Shown here: positions 1 to 7,331 of the stretch, one piece after another
How positions within the stretch are numbered: position 1 is the first letter of the stretch
How the letters are laid out: each line of letters opens with the position of its first letter
NCBI GenBank assembly: GCA_002400845.2
Contig: NVRK02000067.1
Coordinates: 1-36,669, forward strand
Length of the DNA stretch: 36,669 nt
From: Hyphomicrobiales bacterium
Lineage (GTDB): Bacteria; Pseudomonadota; Alphaproteobacteria; Rhizobiales; Rhizobiaceae
Reading direction: 5' to 3'
The notes under the pieces: model-generated
Seen by the model: the letters and a program-made list of their open reading frames with translations, nothing else
What the model was told of the DNA's origin: nothing
Database searches by the model: none
Program-made: the position numbers and the translations under genes

Positions 1-911
1 ACTGCAGTTTTTTCAGCATGGAAAATTGATGAATGTGGGTCGTGGTTAAAGTCAGAAGAAACAAGTTTTTCTTCTGTGTAACCAAGAATGCCTTTAAGTG
101 GGCCGCTTTCAGAAGCCGCTTTAATCACAGCATTTATTTCTTCAACGCTGGTATCGCGTTTTGCGATGAATTTCAAATCAACCACAGAAACGTTCGGGGT
201 AGGGACGCGGATTGAAATGCCGTCTAGCTTGCCGTTTAGGTCTGGCAATACAAGGCCAACCGCTTTAGCCGCGCCTGTTGATGTTGGGATCATTGAAAGT
301 GCCGCCGCACGTCCACGATATAAATCGCCATGCATGGTATCAAGCGTTGGCTGATCGCCAGTGTATGAGTGAATGGTTGTCATCATACCTTTTTCGATGC
401 CAATTTCGTTGTTAAGAACGAAGGCAACAGGTGCAAGGCAGTTGGTTGTGCAAGATGCGTTAGAAACAATAAGATCTTCTTTTGTAAGAACATCGTCGTT
501 TACACCGTAAACGATTGTTTTATCTGCGCCAGATGCAGGCGCAGAAACTAGAACGCGTTTTGCGCCAGCTGCAAGATGTTTTGATGCGCCTTCTTTAGAA
601 GTAAAGAAGCCTGTGCATTCCATTACGATGTCGATGTCCATTTCCTTCCAAGGAAGGTTTGCTGGATCACGCTCTGATAAAACTTTAAAGCTTTCGCGAC
701 CAACATGGATGCGATCGTCAGAAACAGTTATTTTACCTGGGAAACGACCATGTACTGAATCATAACGCATTAAATGCGCATTTGTTTCAACTGGGCCAAG
801 ATCGTTGATAGCAACAATGTCGATGTCTGTACGTCCAGATTCGAAAATTGCGCGTGCTACATTACGACCAATGCGGCCAAAACCATTAATAGCTATTCTT
901 ACTTTAGTCAT
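1..911 (-). CDS. gap: Glyceraldehyde-3-phosphate dehydrogenase, type I (C-terminus outside window)
   Basis: Cytoplasmic glycolytic enzyme that oxidises glyceraldehyde 3-phosphate with NAD and phosphate to 1,3-bisphosphoglycerate. The reverse strand reads [20 protein letters not shown] from the ATG at 911, the N-terminal Rossmann motif GFGRIG. The active-site signature [12 protein letters not shown] follows, with the catalytic Cys at about residue 154 (codon 450-452). About 303 of the expected ~335 residues are inside the window; the open frame runs off the left edge, so the gene is cut by the window and not broken. A GGAG ribosome site lies 12 bases upstream of the ATG. It lies 154 bp downstream of tkt on the same strand, an arrangement common in rhizobia where tkt, gap and often pgk form one cluster. 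Identity is very secure. Confidence 0.97.
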   Translation of the reverse strand, partial: MTKVRIAINGFGRIGRNVARAIFESGRTDIDIVAINDLGPVETNAHLMRYDSVHGRFPGKITVSDDRIHVGRESFKVLSERDPANLPWKEMDIDIVMECTGFFTSKEGASKHLAAGAKRVLVSAPASGADKTIVYGVNDDVLTKEDLIVSNASCTTNCLAPVAFVLNNEIGIEKGMMTTIHSYTGDQPTLDTMHGDLYRGRAAALSMIPTSTGAAKAVGLVLPDLNGKLDGISIRVPTPNVSVVDLKFIAKRDTSVEEINAVIKAASESGPLKGILGYTEEKLVSSDFNHDPHSSIFHAEKTA

Positions 912-966
912 TTAATTATTTCTCCAGAAATGCACATTTTATCAGTATGTATTTAAATAATTTGTT

Positions 967-1017
967 TTGTGCTGGTTATCAATCAAAGTTTGGATTTTAA
1001 TCGATTTACCAGCACAA
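967..1017. repeat. Long imperfect inverted repeat (20-bp stem) between tkt and gap
   Basis: TTGTGCTGGT (967-976) pairs with ACCAGCACAA (1008-1017) perfectly. After a small internal loop, ATCAATCAAA (978-987) pairs with TTTAATCGAT (996-1005) with two G-U wobbles, leaving an 8-nt loop. In the tkt-to-gap transcript this is a 20-bp hairpin with no U-tract after it. It is therefore more likely a processing, stability or attenuation element, or a protein-binding site, than a simple terminator. Confidence 0.7.
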
Positions 1018-1065
1018 CTATTTTGTGTCGGTTACAAAGTGTCGTTTTAACTATTCTAGTTTAGC

Positions 1066-3048
1066 CTACTTTAACTTAGCTTGTGCCGCCTTTGTAATTG
1101 CCTCTGGCGTAATGCCAAAGTGCTCGTACAATTCTTTATACGGACCAGAAGCGCCAAAGCCACTCATGCCAATGAAGATACCATCTTCACCAATGAAACG
1201 TTCCCATCCTTGAGAAACGGCCGCTTCGACCGCGATGCGCACTTTTGATGAACCGATAATTTCTTTACGGTATTCTGTAGATTGCGCTTGGAACAATTCA
1301 AAGCAAGGCACAGAGACAACACGAACAGATGTTCCAGCTTCGTTAAGCTGTTCTTTGGCTAGCATAGCAATTTCAACTTCTGAACCAGAAGCAAAGATTG
1401 TAACGTCTGCATCGTCTGCATCAGATAAAACATACGCGCCTTTTGCACATAGGTTTTCTTCTACATATTCTGTACGTAGTGTTGGAAGCTTTTGGCGAGT
1501 AAGCGCGATTGCAGAAGGTGTTTTTTCTGCTTTTAGTGCAATTTGCCAGCACTCGGCTGTTTCCATTGTATCGGCTGGGCGCATTACATATAGATTTGGA
1601 ATTGCGCGCAATGCCGCCACTTGTTCAACAGGTTGGTGTGTTGGGCCATCTTCGCCAAGGCCGATTGAATCGTGTGTGAATACATGAATGACACGAATGC
1701 CCATAAGGGCTGCCAGACGAATAGATGGGCGGCAATAATCTGAGAAGATTAAGAACCCACCTGAATAAGGAATTAAACCACCGTGTAGCGCAATGCCGTT
1801 CATGGCGGCTGCCATGCCGTGTTCGCGAATGCCGTAGTGCAAATAACGACCAGAAAAATCGTCTGGTGTAATGCTTACCATTTGCGATGTCTTGGTGTTG
1901 TTAGAGCCTGTTAGATCGGCAGAACCGCCAACAGTTTCGTCAATAATTTCGTTGACAACTTCAAGCACCATTTCTGATGAATTACGTGAGCCAAGTGTTG
2001 GTTGGGTTTTTGCAATTTCCTTTTTCAAAGTTAAAATTGCATCGTCAAAGCCTGAAGGCAACTCGCCGCGCATACGGCGTTCAAATTCGCCTTTAACTTC
2101 TGGGTCTAGCGCATTAAGGCGTTTTTGCCATTCTTTGCGTTCTGAAGCAGAATTTAGACCTGCAATGCGCCAAGAATCTAATGTTTCTGCGTCTATTTTA
2201 AAGGGAGGGTTTTTCCAACCTAAAGCTTTTCTCGTTGCTTTGATTTCATCTTCGCCCAACGGTGAACCGTGTACTTTATTAGTACCTGCTTTTGTTGGTG
2301 AACCGTAACCAATTGTTGTTTTACAAGCGATCATGGTTGGTTTTTCAGATTTTTGAGCTTGTGCAATTGCATCTGAAATTTCTGATGATTTGTGGCCATC
2401 GATACGAATTGTTTTCCAGCCAGATGCTTTAAAACGTGCAATTTGGTCTGTTGAATCAGACATAGAAACAGAGCCGTCGATTGTGATGTTGTTGTCATCC
2501 CAAAGCACAATTAATTTGTTTAGTTTTAGGTGGCCTGCAAGTGAGATCGCTTCTTGCGAAATGCCTTCCATCAAGCAGCCATCACCAACAAGGCAATACG
2601 TTCGGTGATTCACAATGTCGTCGCCAAATTCGTCGTTTAGCTTGCGTTCAGCAATCGCCATGCCGACAGCATTGCCAATACCTTGCCCAAGTGGGCCTGT
2701 GGTTGTTTCGATGCCTGCGGCGTGACCATATTCTGGATGGCCTGCAGTTTTAGCACCTACTTGACGGAAGTTTTTAATCTCATCAATTGTGATGTCTTCA
2801 TAGCCAAGCAAGTATAGTGCAGAATAAAGAAGCATAGAGCCGTGACCAGCAGACAGAACAAATCTATCACGATCAGGCCAATTTGGGTTTTTAGGGTCGA
2901 ACTTCATAGTTTCGGTAAAAAGAACCGCTGCAATATCTGCCGCGCCCATTGGTAAGCCTGGGTGTCCAGAATTAGCCTTTTGAACTGCATCCATTGAAAG
3001 AAAACGAATTGCATTTGCCATTTCTGGCAATTTGGCCCTAGTATTCAT
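1066..3048 (-). CDS. tkt: Transketolase
   Basis: Thiamine-diphosphate enzyme of the non-oxidative pentose phosphate pathway that moves two-carbon units between sugar phosphates. The 660-residue length is normal for the family. Visible marks are the N-terminal [18 protein letters not shown] segment (substrate/TPP histidine), the TPP-binding GDGCLMEG motif near residue 155 followed by the DDNNITIDG stretch, and the central pyrimidine-domain signature [14 protein letters not shown] with its glutamate and histidine. A third transketolase C-domain completes the protein. It reads leftward with gap immediately downstream, which suggests one carbon-metabolism unit. The start at 3048 is preceded by TAGGT and fits the family's N-terminus. 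The 512-bp region upstream carries a cluster of TGTCAT/ATGACA boxes that may control it. Confidence 0.97.
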   Translation of the reverse strand: MNTRAKLPEMANAIRFLSMDAVQKANSGHPGLPMGAADIAAVLFTETMKFDPKNPNWPDRDRFVLSAGHGSMLLYSALYLLGYEDITIDEIKNFRQVGAKTAGHPEYGHAAGIETTTGPLGQGIGNAVGMAIAERKLNDEFGDDIVNHRTYCLVGDGCLMEGISQEAISLAGHLKLNKLIVLWDDNNITIDGSVSMSDSTDQIARFKASGWKTIRIDGHKSSEISDAIAQAQKSEKPTMIACKTTIGYGSPTKAGTNKVHGSPLGEDEIKATRKALGWKNPPFKIDAETLDSWRIAGLNSASERKEWQKRLNALDPEVKGEFERRMRGELPSGFDDAILTLKKEIAKTQPTLGSRNSSEMVLEVVNEIIDETVGGSADLTGSNNTKTSQMVSITPDDFSGRYLHYGIREHGMAAAMNGIALHGGLIPYSGGFLIFSDYCRPSIRLAALMGIRVIHVFTHDSIGLGEDGPTHQPVEQVAALRAIPNLYVMRPADTMETAECWQIALKAEKTPSAIALTRQKLPTLRTEYVEENLCAKGAYVLSDADDADVTIFASGSEVEIAMLAKEQLNEAGTSVRVVSVPCFELFQAQSTEYRKEIIGSSKVRIAVEAAVSQGWERFIGEDGIFIGMSGFGASGPYKELYEHFGITPEAITKAAQAKLK

Positions 3049-3560
3049 ATTTTTACCTATTCTAAAAGTTTATACGTGACTAAATTATAGTGTTGGATGA
3101 TTTTGCTCTAACAATAAAGAGCAGAGGTAGTCTTGTTTTATATTTGCGAAAACTGAATCAGTACTATTGTTTCGTTTCGTCCCAAACCTCGTTAATTTCG
3201 AAATTGTCATGGAATGACAGCGCGATTGTCATATCATTTGGGAGACTGGAGTCAATGACAGTATGGGGATTTGTGTGGGGGATTGCGTGACTATCAGACA
3301 ATGAAAAGTGTGGAGAAGCTATTGGACAGCTTGTATTGTGTACGAGCAGTCTTGCAAGCGCGCCATTCACGTATCTTTCTGGCTATCTATCCACAGTGAA
3401 TTTGCATAGATAGGGTGCATTTCTTAAAAGCTTGGATACTGCGATTGACGTTTTGTTAGTGTAACGGGTAAAGTTTTAAGTCTAATCATTTGTCTCGAAT
3501 CGCGATTTGTGTCATTTGGTGAGGTGATTTTAGTATAAATGAGAGAGTAATGAGAATATA
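3049..3560. other. Divergent intergenic region between tkt and the zapA cluster
   Basis: 512 bases with no convincing gene. The one 66-codon frame on the plus strand (3090-3290) shows no family features. Visible structures are the TGTCAT/ATGACA box cluster at 3205-3260, a weak inverted repeat CTATCTAT/ATAGATAG (3383-3390 with 3406-3413) and a 10-bp palindrome AATCGCGATT (3498-3507). The promoters of tkt (leftward) and of the DUF4164-zapA unit (rightward) must lie here; I cannot fix their -35 and -10 boxes with confidence. Confidence 0.6.
3205..3260. promoter_or_regulatory. Cluster of four TGTCAT/ATGACA boxes upstream of tkt
   Basis: TGTCAT at 3205-3210 and 3227-3232 and ATGACA at 3214-3219 and 3255-3260 alternate in orientation within 56 bp. 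The first two form a perfect inverted repeat with a 3-bp spacer. The cluster lies 157-212 bp upstream of the tkt start. It is a plausible regulator-binding cluster; the protein is unknown. Confidence 0.4.
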
Positions 3561-3833
3561 ATGGGAAGCGAAATTTCTTCTGCATTAAGTAAGTTAGATC
3601 TGGCGATAGATGCGCTTGATAAAGCAGTCGATTCTAGAGTTCTTAGAGAAGAGGGCTTGTTAGAGGCAGAGTCTGAAGTTCAGCGCATGGGCGCGGACAG
3701 AACACGCTTAGCTGAATCTCTTGATGGCGCAGAGGCTAGGGCTCAAGTGTTGGAAAACGCAAATAGAGAAGTCTCTAAGCGGTTGGTCGATGCGATGGAA
3801 AATATTCGCGCAGTTTTAGACAAACAAAAATAA
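3561..3833 (+). CDS. DUF4164-type small coiled-coil protein
   Basis: A 90-residue cytoplasmic protein that is almost entirely charged and helical, with heptad-like spacing from about residue 10 to 88 (for example RTRLAESLDGAEARAQVLE), so a coiled coil is likely. It has no signal peptide, membrane segment or catalytic motif. In rhizobia a short coiled-coil protein annotated as DUF4164 sits directly upstream of zapA, and this gene occupies that place (41 bp before zapA, same strand). A role with ZapA in cell division is inferred from position only. A GAGAG element lies upstream of the ATG. The family assignment comes from context and size and is fairly but not fully certain. Confidence 0.75.
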   Translation: MGSEISSALSKLDLAIDALDKAVDSRVLREEGLLEAESEVQRMGADRTRLAESLDGAEARAQVLENANREVSKRLVDAMENIRAVLDKQK

Positions 3834-3874
3834 TATCATTTCTTTCAATGTCTTAGTTGGTTCAGGATTAAATA

Positions 3875-4231
3875 ATGGCATCAGTTTCGGTAACAATAAA
3901 CGGTAAAACCTATCGTATGGCATGTGATGAGGGGCAAGAATCACACTTGGTTTCACTGGCCGAGAAGTTAGATTCGTACGCTGGACAGCTTAAAGGTTCT
4001 TTTGGCGAAATTGGCGATCAACGCCTTACCGTAATGGCAGGCATTATGGTAACCGACGAACTTGTTGAAATGGAAAAGAAAATAGCTGGACTTGAAGCTA
4101 AAATTGCCAAACTTGAACAGACTAACACCAGCGTTACAGGGGAAATGTCTAGTGCAGAAACTGATGCTGCCAAGCAAATATCGCAATTGGCGAATAAATT
4201 AAACGCAATTGTTGGAAAATTGAACGGCTGA
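3875..4231 (+). CDS. zapA: Cell division protein ZapA
   Basis: Small FtsZ-binding protein that bundles FtsZ filaments at mid-cell. The 118 residues begin with the family's beta-strand module ASVSVTINGKTYRMACDEGQ, followed by HLVSLAEKLD and the LTVMAGIMVTDEL helix typical of ZapA. A long coiled coil fills the C-terminal half (EKKIAGLEAKIAKLEQ). Its neighbours are diagnostic: the coiled-coil DUF4164 gene upstream, and the 6S RNA and fau downstream, the same zapA-ssrS-fau order known from E. coli and many proteobacteria. The start at 3875 gives the expected N-terminus. Confidence 0.93.
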   Translation: MASVSVTINGKTYRMACDEGQESHLVSLAEKLDSYAGQLKGSFGEIGDQRLTVMAGIMVTDELVEMEKKIAGLEAKIAKLEQTNTSVTGEMSSAETDAAKQISQLANKLNAIVGKLNG

Positions 4232-4289
4232 ATTTCATAAAAACTAATTTTGTGCTGGTTAAATACCTAATGACACCTTATATTGTTAT

Positions 4290-4450
4290 TGCGAGCTGGC
4301 TGGCCCGTTAGACATTTATTTCTCGGGGCCTTACTTATCCTTAGGGAGCTGTCACTGACTAAACCCGTGGGTTTTATTATACGGCGCCCACCTAAACTTA
4401 GGTTTTTCGGGATAGAAATTTGTCGACGACCAAGGTGGCCGCACTTTTGA
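4290..4450 (+). ncRNA. ssrS: 6S RNA (approximate ends)
   Basis: The 337-bp gap between zapA and fau holds a segment with the alphaproteobacterial 6S pattern. It starts with a G-C-rich arm (GCTGGCTGGCCCG, 4295-4307), then TCTCGGGGCC and GGGAGCTGTCA. Two compact hairpins follow, AAACCC-GT-GGGTTT (4361-4374) and ACCTAA-AC-TTAGGT (4390-4403), then TTCGGGATAG and the closing GTCGACGACCAAGGTGGCCGC. 6S RNA binds sigma70-holoenzyme and down-tunes transcription in stationary phase. The zapA-ssrS-fau position is the classic location. A TATATTG element (4280-4286) may be the -10 box. Both ends are estimates, and the assignment rests on remembered family sequence plus synteny. Confidence 0.8.
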
Positions 4451-4460
4451 TTTACACATG

Positions 4461-4500
4461 CTTTGCGCAGATTAAACATTCTTTGCGCAGATTAAACATT
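4461..4500 (+). repeat. Perfect tandem duplication, 2 x 20 bp
   Basis: The 20-base unit CTTTGCGCAGATTAAACATT is present twice without any difference, immediately after the 6S RNA. A degenerate fragment (GTGCAGACTAGATG) follows. It may represent recent slippage in the leader of fau. Confidence 0.95.
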
Positions 4501-4580
4501 GTGCAGACTAGATGTTTTTGTTTGTAGATGGTTTTTTTGACATATACTTTTATTCTTAAGTTAAAGTAGTGCAGGGATAT

Positions 4581-5207
4581 ATGGCATTGAGCGAACACAG
4601 TTCGAGCGAAGATAGTTTAAGCAAGCAAAAAGCTGAAATCCGCCGCGACATTTTAATCAAGCGCAATGAATTGCCTGCGCTTCGCCGAATTGAAATGAGC
4701 TTGAGTGCTGGTGATATTGGCAGCAAAGCCATTCGATTTGAAGAAAATACAATTATTTCAGGCTTTTTTCCTATTAGATCAGAAATTGATGCGCGCCCAT
4801 TGATGGATGCATTGGCGCAAAGGGGCGCAAGGCTGTGTTTGCCTGCTGTGATTGACAAAACCACGATTGAATTTCGTGAGTTAAAGCGCGGTTGCGCTAT
4901 GGTAGATACTGGTTTTGGCACTAGAGGGCCTGGGCCCGATGCCGAAATACTTGATCCTGATATTATGATAGCACCCTTAGCGGCGTATGATATGAAGGGT
5001 GGGCGCGTTGGCTATGGTGCTGGGTACTATGATAGGGCAATTGATAAATTGATGCGTAAAAATGCGCCGCCCTTCCTAATTGGGCTTGCTTTTGCCATGC
5101 AAGAAATGGTTCATGTGCCCGTAGAAGCGCATGATATCCCATTAAATGCCATACTGACTGAGATAGATTATAAATTAATTTCTACTGGAAAATTAAATGA
5201 AAAATAA
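4581..5207 (+). CDS. fau: 5-formyltetrahydrofolate cyclo-ligase
   Basis: Cytoplasmic enzyme (MTHFS, YgfA) that converts 5-formyl-THF to 5,10-methenyl-THF using ATP. The N-terminal basic helix has the pattern KAEIRRDILIKRNEL, with RSEIDARPLM in the middle. The C-terminal nucleotide/folate loop GGRVGYGAGYYDRAIDK matches the family signature. The frame is open from a GTG at 4569; I place the start at the ATG at 4581, behind AGGGA (4573-4577), giving 208 residues. The short spacing leaves the GTG possible. It follows 6S RNA, as in many proteobacteria, where the two are co-transcribed. The YmdB-type gene begins 39 bp downstream. Confidence 0.92.
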   Translation: MALSEHSSSEDSLSKQKAEIRRDILIKRNELPALRRIEMSLSAGDIGSKAIRFEENTIISGFFPIRSEIDARPLMDALAQRGARLCLPAVIDKTTIEFRELKRGCAMVDTGFGTRGPGPDAEILDPDIMIAPLAAYDMKGGRVGYGAGYYDRAIDKLMRKNAPPFLIGLAFAMQEMVHVPVEAHDIPLNAILTEIDYKLISTGKLNEK

Positions 5208-5246
5208 TATGAATGTATCGTTGATTGCAAAGAGGTTTTTACAGCT

Positions 5247-6068
5247 ATGAGATTGCTCTTTTTAGGAGATATGGTTGGTCGCGTCGGTAGAAATGCTGTT
5301 TTTGACCAACTTCCAGGTTTAGTGGATAAGCTGAAAACAGATTTTGTGATTGTTAATGGGGAAAATTCTGCTGGTGGTTTTGGCATTACCGAAGATATTT
5401 ACAATAAAACGCTTGAGGCCGGAGCAGATGTAGTTTCCACTGGAAATCATGTTTTCGACCAGAAAGAAGCTTTGGGCTTTTGTCAGCGTGAAGATCGATT
5501 CTTGCGCCCAGCAAATTATCCTAAAGGTACGCCTGGTAAGGGAGCAAACCTTTTTGAAGCTAAAAATGGCGCACGTATATTGGTAATGAATATTATGGGT
5601 CGTGTTTTTATGCATCCAGAACTTGATGATCCCTTTGCATGTGTTGAACAACAACTAGATGGTTGGGAATTGGGTCTGACGTTGGACGCATGTTTTATTG
5701 ATTTTCATGCAGAAGCTACTTCTGAGAAGCAATGTTTTGCCCATTTTGTCGATGGTCGTGTAAGTGCTGTTATTGGTACTCATACGCATGCACCCACCGG
5801 CGACCACCAGATTTTAAATGGTGGTACAGCCTATATGTCAGATGCTGGCATGTGCGGAGATTATGATTCTTCGCTTGGCATGGAAAAAGAAGAACCGATT
5901 AATCGGTTCACCAGCAAAGTTCCTAAGAATAGATTTGAGCCAGCTTCCGGTGAAGCGACTATTTGCGGTGTTGGTATAGAAATTGATGATAAAACAGGAT
6001 TGGCGACTTATATTAAGCCATTGCGTGTTGGGCCGCGCCTTGAAAATGTTTTGCCTTGGGGAGAATAG
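5247..6068 (+). CDS. TIGR00282/YmdB-family metallophosphoesterase
   Basis: 273 residues, the usual length for this family of dinuclear-metal phosphoesterases. Bacillus YmdB hydrolyses 2',3'-cAMP. Metal-binding motifs are all visible in order: FLGDMVGRVGRNAV (residues 4-17), NGENSAGG, STGNHVFDQ, DFHAEATSEK, IGTHTHAPTGDH and SDAGMCGDYDSSLGM. It has no signal peptide and is cytoplasmic. It lies 39 bp after fau on the same strand and probably shares its transcript; the fau-ymdB pair is common in rhizobia. A ribosome site (AGAGG) precedes the ATG. The biochemical family is secure; the physiological substrate in this organism is unknown. Confidence 0.93.
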   Translation: MRLLFLGDMVGRVGRNAVFDQLPGLVDKLKTDFVIVNGENSAGGFGITEDIYNKTLEAGADVVSTGNHVFDQKEALGFCQREDRFLRPANYPKGTPGKGANLFEAKNGARILVMNIMGRVFMHPELDDPFACVEQQLDGWELGLTLDACFIDFHAEATSEKQCFAHFVDGRVSAVIGTHTHAPTGDHQILNGGTAYMSDAGMCGDYDSSLGMEKEEPINRFTSKVPKNRFEPASGEATICGVGIEIDDKTGLATYIKPLRVGPRLENVLPWGE

Positions 6069-6117
6069 GGGCTTGGCTGGTTGATTTGTTTTCTTTTGGA
6101 AAGTAAAAAATCGGCGT

Positions 6118-6144
6118 AAAAAAGAGGGCCGATAAACGGCCCTC
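6118..6144 (-). terminator. Rho-independent terminator of the lipoprotein gene
   Basis: GAGGGCCG (6124-6131) and CGGCCCTC (6137-6144) form a perfect 8-bp stem with a 5-nt loop. Read leftward it is followed by six Ts (6118-6123). It ends the leftward lipoprotein gene and probably also blocks readthrough from the rightward ymdB gene. Confidence 0.85.
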
Positions 6145-6167
6145 AAAAATTCGTATTGTATCAGCGA

Positions 6168-6869
6168 TTATTGTGCTGGTTTAACAACTTCTTTAACTAT
6201 TTTCTTAACAGCGTCAGTTGCCATTTCTTTGGCACCTTCAACTGCTTTATCAGTCGTTTCTTTAACCATATCAGATGCAGCATCTTTAGCGCCTTCAACA
6301 GTTGTTGATGCAGCGTCTTTTGCCATATCAGTCGCTGCGTCTGTTGCTTTTTCCATTGTAGTGGTCGTAGCGCCTTCAACTGCGTCTGTCGCAGCATCTT
6401 TAGTTGCGTCTACTGCATCAGTTGCCATTTCTTTAGCACCTTCAGTTACGCTAGAAGCAGCGTCTTTAGTTGCTTCCATTGCCCCAGAAGCAGCATCTTT
6501 AGTTGCTTCCATTGCGTCGGATGCAGCGTCCTTAGTTGCTTCCATTGCACCAGAAGCAGCATCTTTAGTTGCGTCTACTGCATCAGTTGCCATTTCTTTA
6601 GCACCATCAGTTACGCTAGATGCAGCATCTTTAGTTGCATCTACTGCATCGGTAGCCATATCTTTAGCGCTATCTACTACACCAGAAGCGGCATCTTTAG
6701 TCGCTTCCATAGCTTCGCTTGCTTTTTCCTTAAGTTTTTCTGTGATTGAGCTTGCGCCCTCTTTAACTGCGTTACCAGTTTCTGCTGCTGTTTTTTCAGC
6801 ATTGTCATTGCAGCCGACAAGTACCAAAAGAGATATTGCAGATACAGTGGAAATTAAAATGCGTTTCAT
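6168..6869 (-). CDS. Lipoprotein of LEA-like 11-residue repeats
   Basis: 233 residues. An N-terminal lipoprotein signal (MKRILISTVSAISLLVLVGC, lipidated Cys20) is followed by about 200 residues of Ala/Lys/Asp/Glu/Thr-rich repeats such as DATKDAASGAM and EGAKEMATDAV. The 11-residue period resembles group 3 LEA proteins and apolipoprotein-like amphipathic helices. No enzyme motif is present. The repeats are also near-identical in DNA: 50 bases at 6391-6440 recur exactly at 6556-6605, 165 bp or five 11-residue units later, implying recent internal duplication. It is monocistronic, with AAAGGA upstream of the ATG and a strong terminator. A role in envelope or desiccation/stress protection is an inference from composition; the function is unknown. 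Confidence 0.85.
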   Translation of the reverse strand: MKRILISTVSAISLLVLVGCNDNAEKTAAETGNAVKEGASSITEKLKEKASEAMEATKDAASGVVDSAKDMATDAVDATKDAASSVTDGAKEMATDAVDATKDAASGAMEATKDAASDAMEATKDAASGAMEATKDAASSVTEGAKEMATDAVDATKDAATDAVEGATTTTMEKATDAATDMAKDAASTTVEGAKDAASDMVKETTDKAVEGAKEMATDAVKKIVKEVVKPAQ

Positions 6870-6900
6870 TATATGAAATCCTTTCGCGAATTCCTAATAA

Positions 6901-6943
6901 GTGCGCCCCGCGCACGAAAGTTATGTCCGATGTATTGATCGGA
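6901..6943. promoter_or_regulatory. Two inverted repeats in the lipoprotein leader
   Basis: GTGCG (6901-6905) with CGCAC (6911-6915), and TCCGAT (6926-6931) with ATCGGA (6938-6943). Both lie within 75 bp upstream of the lipoprotein ATG and could be operators or leader hairpins. No known regulator motif is recognised. Confidence 0.35.
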
Positions 6944-7161
6944 TGGGTGCTACTTACTCTTTTTTCAAGTTATTTCAATTGGGAAAAAAGTCCTTATCCA
7001 TAATAATAATTACAGACTGCAACAATTTGTTCTCGTAATATTCTAGAGGGCGGATTTAATTAGGCTTTTATAAATTTCACCAAGGGTAATGAGGCACTAC
7101 TAGATGTGAAGATTTTAACTTTTAAAAAAGATGACTAAAGAAAATATTAGAGATCATTACA

Positions 7162-7242
7162 GCTGATGCACCTTTGAGAAAAGACACATCAGCCATAAGG
7201 AGGTTTTAAAAGACATAATTGTCTTTTTGGGGTGGGGCCTCC
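7162..7242 (+). other. Candidate structured RNA, nested hairpins (strand uncertain)
   Basis: GCTGATG (7162-7168) pairs with CATCAGC (7187-7193). Next to it GGAGG (7199-7203) pairs with CCTCC (7238-7242), enclosing a perfect 8-bp hairpin AAAAGACA-TAAT-TGTCTTTT (7208-7227). The purine-rich AAGGAGG and its CCTCC partner resemble a Shine-Dalgarno/anti-Shine-Dalgarno pair, yet no open frame follows. It may be a small RNA; expression cannot be judged from sequence. Confidence 0.35.
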
Positions 7243-7306
7243 CTAAGGTTCAAATTAGTAAAACGGCTGTGTTTTACAACAATGAAAAATAGGGGGTTAG
7301 TTTTAA

Positions 7307-7331
7307 CCTAAGGAAGTTATTTTTCCTTAGG
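7307..7331 (-). terminator. Hairpin across the stop codon of the dehydrogenase gene
   Basis: CCTAAGGAA (7307-7315) and TTCCTTAGG (7323-7331) form a perfect 9-bp stem. The TAA stop of the leftward gene sits in the loop. The sequence after it (TTAAAAC on the reverse strand) is only weakly U-rich, so this may be a weak terminator or an mRNA 3'-end stabiliser. Confidence 0.5.

Larger units (their letters stand above)
6870..7316. other. Intergenic region upstream of the lipoprotein gene
   Basis: 447 bases without a credible gene. It holds two short palindromes near the lipoprotein start (6901-6943), an A/T-rich stretch that probably contains its promoter, and a set of nested inverted repeats at 7162-7242 that could be a structured RNA. 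It ends in the hairpin over the stop codon of the leftward dehydrogenase gene. Confidence 0.6.

Noticed and set aside
3090..3290. 66-codon open frame in the tkt-zapA gap
   Set aside because: No ribosome site, no recognisable motif, and it overlaps the TGTCAT/ATGACA box cluster in a divergent promoter region.
6229..6876. A 215-codon open frame on the plus strand opposite the lipoprotein gene
   Set aside because: It mirrors the repetitive A/K/D/T-rich lipoprotein codons, giving an A/S/V-rich low-complexity product without a ribosome site. The leftward frame has a lipobox, ribosome site and terminator.
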